Under the pieces are notes generated by a model. The model did not search any database, was not told the DNA's origin, and saw only the letters and a program-made list of their open reading frames with translations. From Chara braunii (lineage: Eukaryota; Streptophyta; Charophyceae; Charales; Characeae), in the NCBI GenBank assembly GCA_003427395.1, contig BFEA01000395.1:1059913-1082478 (forward strand): a stretch of DNA of 22,566 bases, given 5' to 3'. The position numbers were made by a program, and so were the translations under genes. Shown one piece after another: positions 1 to 8,976 of this stretch (the first letter of the stretch is position 1; every line of letters begins with the position of its first letter).

Positions 1-112
1 TGCTGGAGTCAAATCCAGTATTGTTGATTTTAGGCTTCTGAAGGCTGAATCCAGTTTTGTTGTATTATATTTAGGCTTCTGGAGGCTGAATCCAGGTTGT
101 TGGTAAAAGTTT
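1..112. repeat. About 41-bp tandem repeat, 2.7 units
   Basis: Two full units (32-72 and 73-112) and one partial, more diverged unit (1-31) follow each other. Each carries the core GGCTGAATCCAG or a close variant (AAATCCAG in the first), followed by a T/G-rich stretch. The last unit is repeated exactly at the far right end of the window, after the adapter. No coding capacity is seen, and nothing recognisable lies between 113 and 242. Confidence 0.75.
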
Positions 113-242
113 CGGCTTGTTCCGGACAATTGTTTTGAATTGTTGTGTATTGTAATTGTCGTTTTCACATGGAAATTTCATAAGGATCCTGATTTCTTTT
201 TTATGGTGAACGACGGGGACGTCGTTCAATGGGGTCCAGGAA

Positions 243-1092
243 TGTTGTCGGGGCAAATACCCTGACAAGGGTATTTGCTAGGGATTTTCAATATCGGACG
301 TTGTCCGACTTTTTCGTTGAATTGGGGGACTTGATGAGATTGATGTTGCCAAAAGTTTATTCAGACCTGACCTATAACTGAGAGACTAAAAATTTTCGAG
401 CTTTAGTTCGAACACATGTGGCGTCCGAGAGTAACGGATGTAATTGGCAGTACTTCGCTTTTGTCGAAGCCGCAGAAGTACGCGAACGAGGGAATGCTAA
501 AGCGAAACCTATCCTGTCGTAGGGGACCGTGGAATGTACAGCTGGCACACCCGGTTAGAGAGGTGAAAGGAGCGATGCAACCGCGTCCGTCCCGATGGCT
601 CACGGGGTTACTTTGGGTCGTTCCCGAGTTATATCTGATTATGGTTTTGTTTCTTTTTCTCCTGCGTGACATGGTCGGGAGGGCTCCCACGCCTTGCAAA
701 AAAGGGAGAGCATCGTTCCCAAAGAAACCCCACGAGCCATCGAGACAGACGTGGTTGCATCGCTCCTTTCGCCTCTCTAGCCGGGTGCGCCAGCTGTACA
801 TCCCATGGTCCCCTACGACAGGATAGGTTTCACTTTAGCGTTCCCTCGTCCACGTACTTCTGCAGCTTCGACAAAAGCGAAGTACTTCCAGTTACATCTG
901 TTACTCTCGGACGCCACACGTGTCCGAACTGAAGCTCGAAAAATTTTCGTCTCTCAGTCATAAGTCAGGTATGAATAAACTCTTGGGAACGTCAATCTCA
1001 TCCAGTTCCCCGATTCAACAAAAAAGTTGGATAGCGTCCGATATTGAAAATCCCCGGCAAATACCCTTATTAGGGTATTTGCCCTGACACCG
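243..1092. mobile_element. Foldback element with long terminal inverted repeats
   Basis: Two arms, about 243-628 and 709-1092, are reverse complements over nearly their whole length with scattered mismatches; an 80-bp spacer separates them. The termini read roughly CGGTGTCRGGGCAAATACCC inward. Each end carries its own small hairpin (253-278 and 1057-1082, GCAAATACCC against GGGTATTTGC). A further hairpin, GTACTTC against GAAGTAC, lies inside each arm. Frames open across the arms are by-products of the inverted repeat and resemble no known protein; no transposase is present. Long arms with a tiny spacer suit a non-autonomous foldback or MULE-like element, but I find no convincing target-site duplication, so the class is open. 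Related pieces lie at 8764-8976 and 13655-13799. The element abuts the Gypsy pol relic, which probably was its insertion site. Confidence 0.85.
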
Positions 1093-1639
1093 CATCGTCT
1101 TCATGCACAACTCGGGTCCAATCGAACCAAGCTAGGGGGTGTGGAACTGTCAGCCAGCTAGACCCTAAGTCATCGGTGTCCCTCCGTTTTTGAATAGATG
1201 CGTCGTGCCACCGATAGTCATGGGCTCGTCCCGTTACCCTTCTACATTCAGCCTTGGTGAGTTCCGACAACGGATCTCTGTTCAGGCGTCTTAGTAATAG
1301 TAGATCCGTGCAAACCTTTACCCAGCGGACACCTGGCAGAAATCCATCATCCGTCCGCGCTTCTACGTATCGTTTTTCCATCGGAAGTTTATTTGGTCGG
1401 CAGTTAGGACAGACCCAATCTTTTTCAGTTCGGTACCTGATGCAGAGCCCATGAGCCTGAATGATGTGACACTTACAACATTCTACCCAAGGGACAAAGC
1501 TAGGGACCAACGGGTAGAGACCTCCCCTGGTCGTAATAATTTCCAACATACAAAAGAAACAGATATTTTCCGAAGGAGAACAGGGATGAGAAGAACAAGA
1601 AGAAGCAGGGGACAGGAAGGAACAGGGAAGGGCCGCCAT
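1093..1639 (-). pseudogene. Gypsy pol fragment: PHD-like zinc finger plus pre-integrase region
   Basis: An open frame of 189 codons starts at 1639 and runs into the foldback element; about the first 182 codons belong to the pol relic. Residues 27-80 give a Cys4-His-Cys3 pattern: CFFC, then C54 and C57, H63, C66, and finally WVCPNC (C77, C80). The tryptophan two residues before the last CxxC is a PHD hallmark. Spacing is slightly unusual: 23 residues between the first and second Cys pairs, and 10 before the last pair. Downstream, the segment with ECRRVTGRAHDYRW and VPHPLAWFDWTRVVHEDDA resembles the tract that precedes the HHCC domain of Gypsy integrases. It lies immediately after the RNase H relic but in a different frame. 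The zinc-finger call is read from the residues; its role, perhaps chromatin targeting, is inference. Confidence 0.55.
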
Positions 1640-1781
1640 CTGTAACAGTTGTCGCTGTCACCGAGCTCTGTCGCATCCCTCGGCAGGATGTGCACTTCCC
1701 CGTATGGGGTTCTATCGACGAAGGAGGCGGTTTTCACGAAATGAGTTGCTCGTTGTTGGGGCTCCTCTCCAGCGGCTGCAA

Positions 1782-3083
1782 CCATGTCAGTCCGTCTGCA
1801 TTCCCATGCTGCTTGGTGGGGCGATGACGGATATCGAAATCATAGTCATGCAGCCTCACAGCCTAATGCCCCAATGTTCCCGTGTTGTCGGTGTTATTTT
1901 GCAGGGACAGCAACAACTGATGGTCCGTCATCAGTACGAACTTCAAACCATGGAGATACAACCGAAAGTGTTGGATCCCCCACACCACCACCAAACATTC
2001 TCCTTTGCACGCTTCATAGTTGGCCTGTGCCTAGTTGGGTGTCTTCAATGCGTACATGATGACGTGTTCCCTTCTGTCGGACCCTTGTTGAGTCTACACC
2101 GCTGACATTGCCTGCGGCTACCAGTCAGTATGGAGGGTGAACGACTTTGTTGGATCTGGGCGCGCCAAGATCGGAGGCGTTGCCAGGGCCTCCTTGAGTG
2201 CCTCAAAAGCCGCTTCGCATTCTAGCGTCCAGATTAGCTCCTCGTCCTTTTTCAAGAGGTTCGTCAGAGGCTTGGCAACATACGCAAAACCCCGAATGAA
2301 CCTTTGGTAGTAGGAGGCCGGTCCGAGAAAGGCCCGAACTTGAGTCAGTGTTGTTGGAACCGTGGCCTCTCGGACCACCGCCACTTTTCTTGGATCTGGC
2401 TTCAAACCCTCGATGGTCACAATGCAGCCCTGAAAGGAGATCTCAAACAAAAATAACTCGCTTTTCTCCAACGCGACCTCGAACCCAGCATCCTTCAGCG
2501 CATGCAAGACCCACTCCGCATGCTCCATGTGGTATTTGTGCGTTTTGGAAAAGACAAAAATATCATCCATTTACACAATCACGTAGAAATTAATCAGGGG
2601 TTGCGTTAGTCAAGTTTTCTTAACAAACTCAGCAAAGGCCATATTAATGGCCCGCTGAAAAGTAGAAGGGGCGTTGCAGATTCCCATTGGGCACCGCACC
2701 CACTGCCACGTGCCCTCAAACAGGACAAAAGCGGTTTTGGGGCGGTCTTCCGATTTGACAGCGACATGGTGAAAACCGTGTTGGATATCGAATTTTGAAA
2801 ACACCCAGGCGGATCTAATGGCGTCCAGAAGTTCGTTGATTTCAGGGCAAGGGATAAACATATTTTACCGTGATGGTGTTTAACTTCCGATAGTCCATAT
2901 AAATGCGTACGGCCCCGTTTCATTTTGGAACGAGGACAACCAGGAATGATCATGGTCTAGAGACGGTTCCACCCAGCCGAGACACTCGAATTCCAGTACC
3001 CAATCCAACGCCAGTTGGCATTCCCTCGAGGAATATCGGTACGGTTGGCAGTGAATCGCTGCATGGTCCCCAATGTCAATCAC
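1782..3083 (-). pseudogene. Gypsy reverse transcriptase-RNase H, inactivated
   Basis: This would copy element RNA into DNA and degrade the RNA strand. Visible blocks, 5' to 3' on the minus strand: IDIGDHAAIHCQPYRYS (from 3083), VVLVPK and DYRKLNTITV (about 2937-2850, shifted frame), EINELLDAI, FSKFDIQHGFHH, DRPKTAFVLFEG, NAPSTFQRAINMAF, MDDIFVFSK (from 2570), RAFLGPASYYQRF, then RNase H blocks LHTDW, NYEACKGECLVVVWGIQHF, TDHQ and HRPTKQHGNADGL. The RNase H acidic residues D, E, D, D are all still present. The frame is the same from 3083 to 2940 and from 2849 to 1782; two compensating shifts bracket the VVLVPK-YPLP part. In-frame stops include one exactly at the Tyr of the catalytic YMDD box (2571-2573), one after HTDW, and others at 2610-2612 and inside RNase H. 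The enzyme is dead. Confidence 0.92.
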
Positions 3084-4142
3084 GTGCTCTATCAGGTGGG
3101 TTAGTCCGATATCGTGGTCCAGGATGCTAAACGCCTAGGGGTATGCTCGTAGCACCGTAACAAGAAGGTATGGTACTCATGGGGGACATGAGCCGGGAAC
3201 TGAATGTCGATGGTTCCCGAGGGAAGGGACACTGTCGAAGTAACGGTGGGTAACGTTGCAGTTTCCTCGAGGGTACTACCTACAAGGAATTGTCAGTTTT
3301 CACAGAGAGTATCGTCGCTATGAGCTGCTTGTCAGTCGAGCTCACCGGTTCCATTTCCGCCTCTTCCTTAGCGTTGGTTGGCTCTTCGGCTGAGGGTTCG
3401 GCTGAAAAGGCGTCCAGGATAACGGTTAGGCCCCATTTTTGCGAAGGGGTGCGAGGCTGATACGCCACTCCATCTACAAGCAATGTGGCCGTTTTGGCAT
3501 TAGTGAGCAAGGGTCTTGACGGTTTTAAGGACAAGTCGCGAAGGCTCTTCAGCTCCGCAAACCGGTCCGGGAGGGGGTCTGTATTCAAGTACAGGGACGC
3601 AGGGGGTTACGAAAGGTCAGCGATCCTTGAAACCATCAACAACGGCTCCCCTCTCACAGTGGAGGTAAAGACTTGGTGCCAGTTGGGCTCCCTTCGCACG
3701 ACCTACCGACATGGAGTCGTAACTAGCCGGTTGAACTGGTCTTGAACTCGGACGGGATACTGATTGGGTACATCCGCCTCTTCCGTTTCCGCTTCTTGCA
3801 ACCATGTTACCTCGACAAGAGTCAGCCATCGGATCATATTGCTTTGACGGACTGCGCTGGCAATGGAGGGGGCAGGCTGCATTCGGACTCGCATAACCAC
3901 CCGCATCGGAATAATTTGTTGTTTGGGATGGGCCCAGGTTAACACAATTTTTTAGCTATCAAGATGCATTCGAGCGCCAACCACCGCCTGCCACAGAATA
4001 CCTAGTAGCACATCCTACGCCTGCACGTCGAGATGATCACATTGCACAGGCTGTGAAACCGACCAACCCGTATGGGTACGTTCGCAATTCTTCCTTTACA
4101 ATGGATACTATCCTCGGTTGTTGACACATACAACTCATCTAG
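3084..4142 (-). pseudogene. Gypsy pol protease-RT linker, degenerate
   Basis: This segment joins the protease relic to the reverse transcriptase relic of the same minus-strand element. It has open stretches (3280-3588, 3703-3945) but no motif I recognise. The first stretch has a low-complexity acidic part, AEPSAEEPTNAKEEAE, as expected of a poorly conserved linker. It is assigned to the element by position only. Confidence 0.5.
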
Positions 4143-4703
4143 TCAGAGAATCTGAATCTGGCCCTCCCTACCCAACCGTTTTGTTAGTCCCCAAGAGAGT
4201 GCCACTGTCGATGACCCATAATCAAGAATGGTCGTCGACGGGCTCCCCCACACTTCGTAGTCACACTCCGCACTCTTCCAGCTAATCGGATGAGCCCTTC
4301 GAAATATATTGGGCTTCTCCGTCAGTGGATTAGCGGCTCGGATCATTCCAATGCGTGCCGCTTCGGGATGTTGTGTTGCCTTGTCGGCCCTCCTCGAACC
4401 GTCGTTGGTTCTTTAGATACCATTCAATCATTTTTTGTTTGCCGCCTTGGAGATTGCCAGCAAAGATGGAATCCGAGGGTCCAGGGCCTTCATTGTATCC
4501 ACGACGTCGATTTGACCATCTTCATACTCGGACCCCAGAATGACGTGATCTTTGAACCCTTGCCGCCAGGGTGCGAAGTCACTTTCTTCTGTTATCCGTT
4601 GGATGTGATGTATCACTCCTATGGTCCCTGGTTCGAGCATGGCAGCGGTCATGTACTCCTCAGGCCCGACTTTGGACGTTGTGGGAGCTATGACATTTGT
4701 CAC
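4143..4703 (-). pseudogene. Gypsy aspartic protease region, damaged active site
   Basis: The protease would cut the Gag-Pol polyprotein. The stretch ILDYGSSTVALSWGLTKRLG fits the retropepsin active-site region, in which an Asp-(Thr/Ser)-Gly triad is followed by hydrophobic residues. Here the middle residue is Tyr (DYG), which breaks the triad. The frame is the same as that of the downstream reverse transcriptase. The upstream part (4703-4428, ending SLLAISKAANKK) is open, and a stop lies between it and the DYG part. There is no recognisable flap motif. Confidence 0.65.
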
Positions 4704-4814
4704 CTCGCTGTCTACTACCGTAGCTACCCTTCCTTGGTTTGTGGCCGCAGGTGCCGCTAACGAGATCTGGGAGGCCCCGGTCCCGCTGATCGGGTCGGAG
4801 CACAGGGCAATCTT

Positions 4815-5760
4815 TCACCATGTGGCCTGGCTGATTACAGTTTTAGCATTGCATTGGTTGAGCTTGAGCTGCAGCCGGGGCCGGTCGAGAGGCTGCAACA
4901 GTTCTGGCGGCCATAGCCACTTGTTGTTGTCTCAGAGTGGCCACTGCCACTCTCTGTCTCTGCCACCCTTGGACGAACTCGGTCAATGGGGCGACGATGT
5001 TGCCTAACTGGGAAGCAACTTCCTTCATAGATTGCACCTCCGATCCCGAATTTACGTTTCCCGAGTTAGTACGTTTGGTTGACGAGGAGGAAGAGGACGT
5101 TTTTCGGTCATAGGTCCATTTGGCTGGCCCTAGTCCGAAGCGGTCTTCAAACATCTTGGTCGTAGCCGCAAAGCTCTGGTGTCGGGCACCCGTAGGATCG
5201 TCCTAGTCAGACTCAAAATCTATGCCCCCGTTGTAATTCTCCTTTCCGTACTTAATAGCATACTGGATAAGTTCATCCAGGGTATGGTCGATCGGGCTAC
5301 ACTTCTTACGGGTTTTCTTCTGTAATCGGGAATCCGCGAGACCTCGGATGAAGTCCATTCGAACCATCTTCTCATCAACCCCTGACCGCTCCGCCAGGTA
5401 GGTGAACCTTTCCGCATACCGGGCCAGCGTCTTACAGGGCTGCTGCATGTATTTTTGCATAAGGCGCGGGCATTGCCCAAGCACGAAGAAAGTTTTTTTT
5501 GGAAGCTTCGCCAATTAGCGTACAGGTTATGGTCGTAAACTTCGAATGTCGTGCCCACCAGTGGGCATGGGATACGCTCCCTGGCAACTGGTCAAACCAT
5601 CCCTGAGCCTTTAAGGCGGCCAACCAAGTACGGGGATCCGTTTTGCCTCCTGCGAAGATGGGAACTTTGGACGTCGGAGGGACCACGTGTAGGGGGTTCT
5701 AGGCAAGGCCCACATGGTTGCCCGCTTGCAGGGCTGGCTGATCCTGGACCATAGCTCGGG
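4815..5760 (-). pseudogene. Gypsy gag with CCHC zinc knuckle, inactivated
   Basis: Gag would build the particle that packages element RNA. The segment KVPIFAGGKTDPRTWLAAL (near 5670-5610) and the region with TLARYAERFTYLAERSG and MDFIRGLADSRLQ (5514-5203) are typical of retrotransposon gag capsid domains. A Gln/Ala-rich tail follows. At 4848-4815 a CX2CX4HX4C zinc knuckle is legible (C, then N-C, NQPGH, MVKDC), but the codon after its first Cys is TAA (4843-4845). A TAG also sits near 5703, and the frame changes between 5514 and 5686. The order next to the leader and LTR-like block supports a 5' position in the minus-strand element. Confidence 0.85.
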
Positions 5761-6459
5761 GTCGACCTCGAGGTCTACCACGAGCAAGGTTTCGATTATT
5801 GTTGGCAGACCAGCGACGACGAGGCGCCAACCTTCCTAGGTGAGGGTTTTTTGAGGAACCTCGAAACTGAAACGAATCAGCTCTGATACAGGCAGCGAAG
5901 AGGGTCAGTCAGATTTCGCAGACGAACAAGAGCCTTCCTTCAGATAAGATCCGTGGACGTTTTTCTTCCGATCGATTCACTCTGCATAGATTGACTGAAC
6001 GTAAAAGCCCTTGAACTTTCGGCGATGATGTTTTTCACCTGATTTTTTACTACCAACCTCACACCCCGGGCAGCGTCCCACACCCGTCGAACTCCGATCA
6101 GAGCAATGGGGGTGCGACCGAGGATTTTCAGTGGAGGTTGAACCGCAAGGTCGAAACTGGGGATCCTCGCTTCAACCCCGAGGGTTGCATCGGAAAAATT
6201 CAGGCCAATGAGGGAGAACTGCAAAATTCCAGACTTAAATAAGCGCGGAAGGGCAGGGCATGGGGAAAATTCCGCCCATCGGCTTAGGGGCGAGAGCACA
6301 ACTACACCACCAGGTAGAACAACCAACGACTGTGCGAAAAGAAAAACGAAACTATGAATCTACCGCTTTTCCCGTGTCAGGTTCACGCCACCCTTTTTGT
6401 GGGGAGGGGGGTGGGGTAAGGAGACAAGGGACACCATGGGTATCCGAATCAGGTCTGCA
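5761..6459 (-). other. Presumed untranslated leader of the Gypsy element
   Basis: This lies between gag and LTR-like block A. No protein family is recognised. On the minus strand the sequence immediately after the LTR end begins TGCAGACCTGATTCGG. It does not start with TGG, so a tRNA primer-binding site is not convincing. A G-rich run (6401-6416, GGGGAGGGGGGTGGGG on the plus strand) is the only local peculiarity. Confidence 0.45.
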
Positions 6460-8025
6460 TGTGACGCCCTAACCTCACGCCCAGCGCAACTTCCTATTTT
6501 CGGAGTGGGAGGGATTTCGGAAGTGCGTAGTAGGGATGTGCCAAGGATTTTAGGAAAGTGTGGGTGGAGTCCCAGGCTGGAACTGAGATCTCCGGTGCCA
6601 AGTTTCAAGGAATGGAGTGCAAGTGGTCCAGCGTAGGACCAGATCTTCGGTTTTGCCCTTCAGAGTCGAGCGACTAGTTTCGTCGGCCTCGTCGCTTGGG
6701 GCGGGTTCGTACTCGGTGTACGGAGGGAACACAATGGGTGTCTCTCTGTGTAAACACCTGTCGTCGGGCGGGTTTCACAGATCTCATAATTTGACGTGGA
6801 CGTTCTCAGTCGGAGGCTGTGTTCTCGACACTCATCTTCAGATCGTGTTCGTCGAACAAACCCTGCGGCTCGATAGGTATAGTACTGCCGACACTCAGAG
6901 CATGGCCTTCCGGGCCAGGAGGGGGTTGTCGACTCCCACAACCATTAAATTGTGATAAGGGAGGAGATAAAATGGAGGGAAATTGGTTTCAATGGCAACG
7001 AATCCCAGTGTTATGTAGTACTCGTGGTTACGGGTGTCGGGGTAATCCGGGATTCGGTAATTTCGTCCGATGGCCCTCTGGAAATCCCAGGCACACAACC
7101 GATTGTTGTCAGTCTGGCAAAGGTAGGCAGGGAGCGTTAAGTTCGATCAACGAAAGAGTTGTTCGTTTTCCCAATATTCTCGGTACTCAGGGTCCCTTAA
7201 GCAGGCATGGCCAGTGCTCCAAAACGGAATGCCGATGTCCATATTTTGCAAGAAGGACTTAACAGAGTCATTCGGGTGTATAGGGCGCGATAGGACAGAT
7301 CATGCAGACACGCATATACGTGATGATTGCCGTTCTAGTGGCCATTCGCATACATGCATGCACATGATCTGTTCCGACAAAATTCGAGCCAACCTATTAT
7401 GCATACGACTAATCAACTCCTATTGTTTTTACGAAGAGACGATGCCCGTAAACTTAGTGCAAATCAGACAACTGTTCGATGGGCAGAAGGGAAAAGAGAA
7501 GAAAGAAGAAATAATATTCCCACGCATCAGATGTCAATATCGCGCAAATTACGCATGCGGAAGATTCAACCCATACCTAGGCACGTGCATAGAAGTTGCC
7601 TCCGAACAGACTGTAATCTACCCGTTATGCATGCATCTGCCCTGACCCGAGTTTCAGGGAGACAACTCATGCAGGCTTAACGCAAAACATACAATCGATC
7701 GATGTTACATACACAGAAACATGGGCGTACAAAAAGGGGTTGGGTTACATACATTTTTCCATATATCAGCAGGGCGCCCATACCATACTCATCATAATCC
7801 TTTGGCTCTGCGATCGACAACCCTTTATGCAAATCATTCGGGCAATCGACCAATTTTGGGAATTGTCATACATTCTGCACTGAAAAGGAAGGGATGGGGG
7901 ACAAAAGGATAATTCATACATCAACCAACGAAAAGAAAATCCGAGAGGGCCGCAAGCGAAGATGGTCGAAAAACTAGAAACCAAAATTATACAGAGGATG
8001 TGAAGAGATAACACCACTTCAACAC

Positions 8026-8027
<2 letters not shown>

Positions 8028-8080
<53 letters not shown>

Positions 8081-8084
8081 TCTC
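8028..8084. repeat. (CT)n microsatellite
   Basis: A nearly pure CT dinucleotide run, slightly interrupted at its right end (CCTCTCTC). The homologous position in copy B has two shorter CT tracts because of a local tandem duplication. Confidence 0.95.
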
Positions 8085-8340
8085 GAGGTTCCCACGATGC
8101 GGGAAGTCTGTCGCCTCGCACCTACCAAAAACCCGAAGTTGCCATCCCGCTTGTGCAAGCCAGGTTCGCCCGTGTGCCACAGTCTCTCACGGCCACACGT
8201 CAACCCCGCATACCCAGCACCAGCTTGTCGGATCGCCGACCTCCCCACTCACCGTTCTGTTCTCCGCTCGTTAGCCGATCCTCTCAACCGCACTAACTCC
8301 CTAATGTAGATTAGAGAGTGAATTCGTTGCGCTTGCGAAA

Positions 8341-8346
8341 TTTATA
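8341..8346 (-). promoter_or_regulatory. Candidate TATA box in LTR-like block A
   Basis: On the minus strand this reads GCTATAAA. The same octamer is kept at 17540-17545 in copy B although neighbouring bases differ. It lies about 410 bp inside the presumed LTR start, which would suit a U3 promoter driving minus-strand transcription. The evidence is only motif plus conservation. Confidence 0.3.
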
Positions 8347-8763
8347 GCACTCGGTATTTGCGTGAGATAATTCCGTATTACGCTGAAGCAAGATAGAGAG
8401 AAGGAGGGAGTGCCTACGGGTGCATGACAGGGCCACGGCGTGGGGGACGTAGCCGCTCTCCACGCATCGATCCAGTCATGCACCTGCTTGGCCAATGAGA
8501 TAGACACGAAAGAGGCGCAAAGTTTTGCGCGAAAAAAAAAGATCACGAAGGGAGAGGATTATAGTTATTTTTGCGCTCGCCAAGAAGAAGCAAGAAGAGA
8601 TTACAGTGGCGATTAGAATTTAGGCGCAGCGGGAGCAGAGCGCAGGACAGGACGCAACAACGCGCGCGCGAGCAAGGAGCACCGTGCAGTTACAACAGCA
8701 AAAGTCCGCGACGAATTATGATGTCCCCAATTCCTAAATCAATTAAAGTCCCAATTCCCGTTA

Positions 8764-8976
8764 TCGAGCGCATCGGCCCCCGCCTTTTCTTGTGAAGAGG
8801 CGGGAGCCCTCCCGGCCATGTCACGCAGGAGTTTAAACAGAAACTATAGAGACAACTTGGGGACAACGCAAAACATTCCGCGAACCGCCGAGACGGTCGC
8901 GGTTGCAACGTCCCTTTGTCGCTCTAGCCGGGTGCGCCAGCTGTACATCCCGCGGTCCCCTACGACAGGATAGGTT
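8764..8976. mobile_element. Fragment of the foldback family (spacer plus part of one arm)
   Basis: Positions about 8815-8845 match the reverse complement of the spacer of the 243-1092 element (GGGAGCCCTCCCGGCCATGT). Positions about 8880-8976 match its arm, including GCCGGGTGCGCCAGCTGTAC and the stretch ending in AGGATAGGT. The copy is therefore inserted in the opposite orientation and truncated on both sides. It begins only a few bases beyond the end of LTR-like block A. A small hairpin (CCCGCCT against AGGCGGG) occurs near its left end. Confidence 0.8.

Larger units (their letters stand above)
1093..8759 (-). mobile_element. Decayed Ty3/Gypsy LTR retrotransposon, minus strand, 3' end missing
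   Basis: Read on the minus strand the order is LTR-like block (8759-6460), leader (6459-5761), gag with zinc knuckle (5760-4815), aspartic protease (around 4346-4143), reverse transcriptase (3083-2118), RNase H (2200-1782), PHD-like finger (1561-1400) and the start of the integrase region. This is the standard Ty3/Gypsy gene order. The element then stops at the foldback element, so the integrase body and the 3' LTR are absent from the window. Many stop codons and a few frameshifts make it clearly dead. The strand assignment rests on the coding order and on the gag-proximal position of the LTR-like block. Confidence 0.85.
6460..8759 (-). repeat. LTR-like block, copy A (2.3 kb)
   Basis: This is collinear with copy B at 15590-17938 across its whole length, with many substitutions and small indels. 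Homology begins sharply at TGTGACGCCC (6460) and ends at 8759, where copy B has ACA; the block therefore has TG...CA-type ends as LTRs do, with the final CA degraded here. Flanks of the two copies are unrelated. It sits on the gag side of the minus-strand Gypsy element, so it is best read as that element's 5' LTR. It contains a long CT tract and a conserved TATAAA on the minus strand. Alternative: with copy B it could bound a plus-strand non-coding element, but no primer site or purine tract supports that. Confidence 0.7.

Noticed and set aside
403-932. Overlapping open frames on both strands within the foldback arms, sharing peptide segments
   Set aside because: The shared peptides come from the inverted repeat being read twice; no family motif and no conserved frame in the 8764-8976 fragment.
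243-1092. Target-site duplication flanking the foldback element
   Set aside because: Flanks compared at several possible border positions share no 8-11-bp direct repeat.
7766-8248. Minus-strand frame with a long Arg-Glu repeat
   Set aside because: The repeat is a translation of the CT microsatellite; the rest lies in LTR-like sequence and the frame is not kept in copy B.
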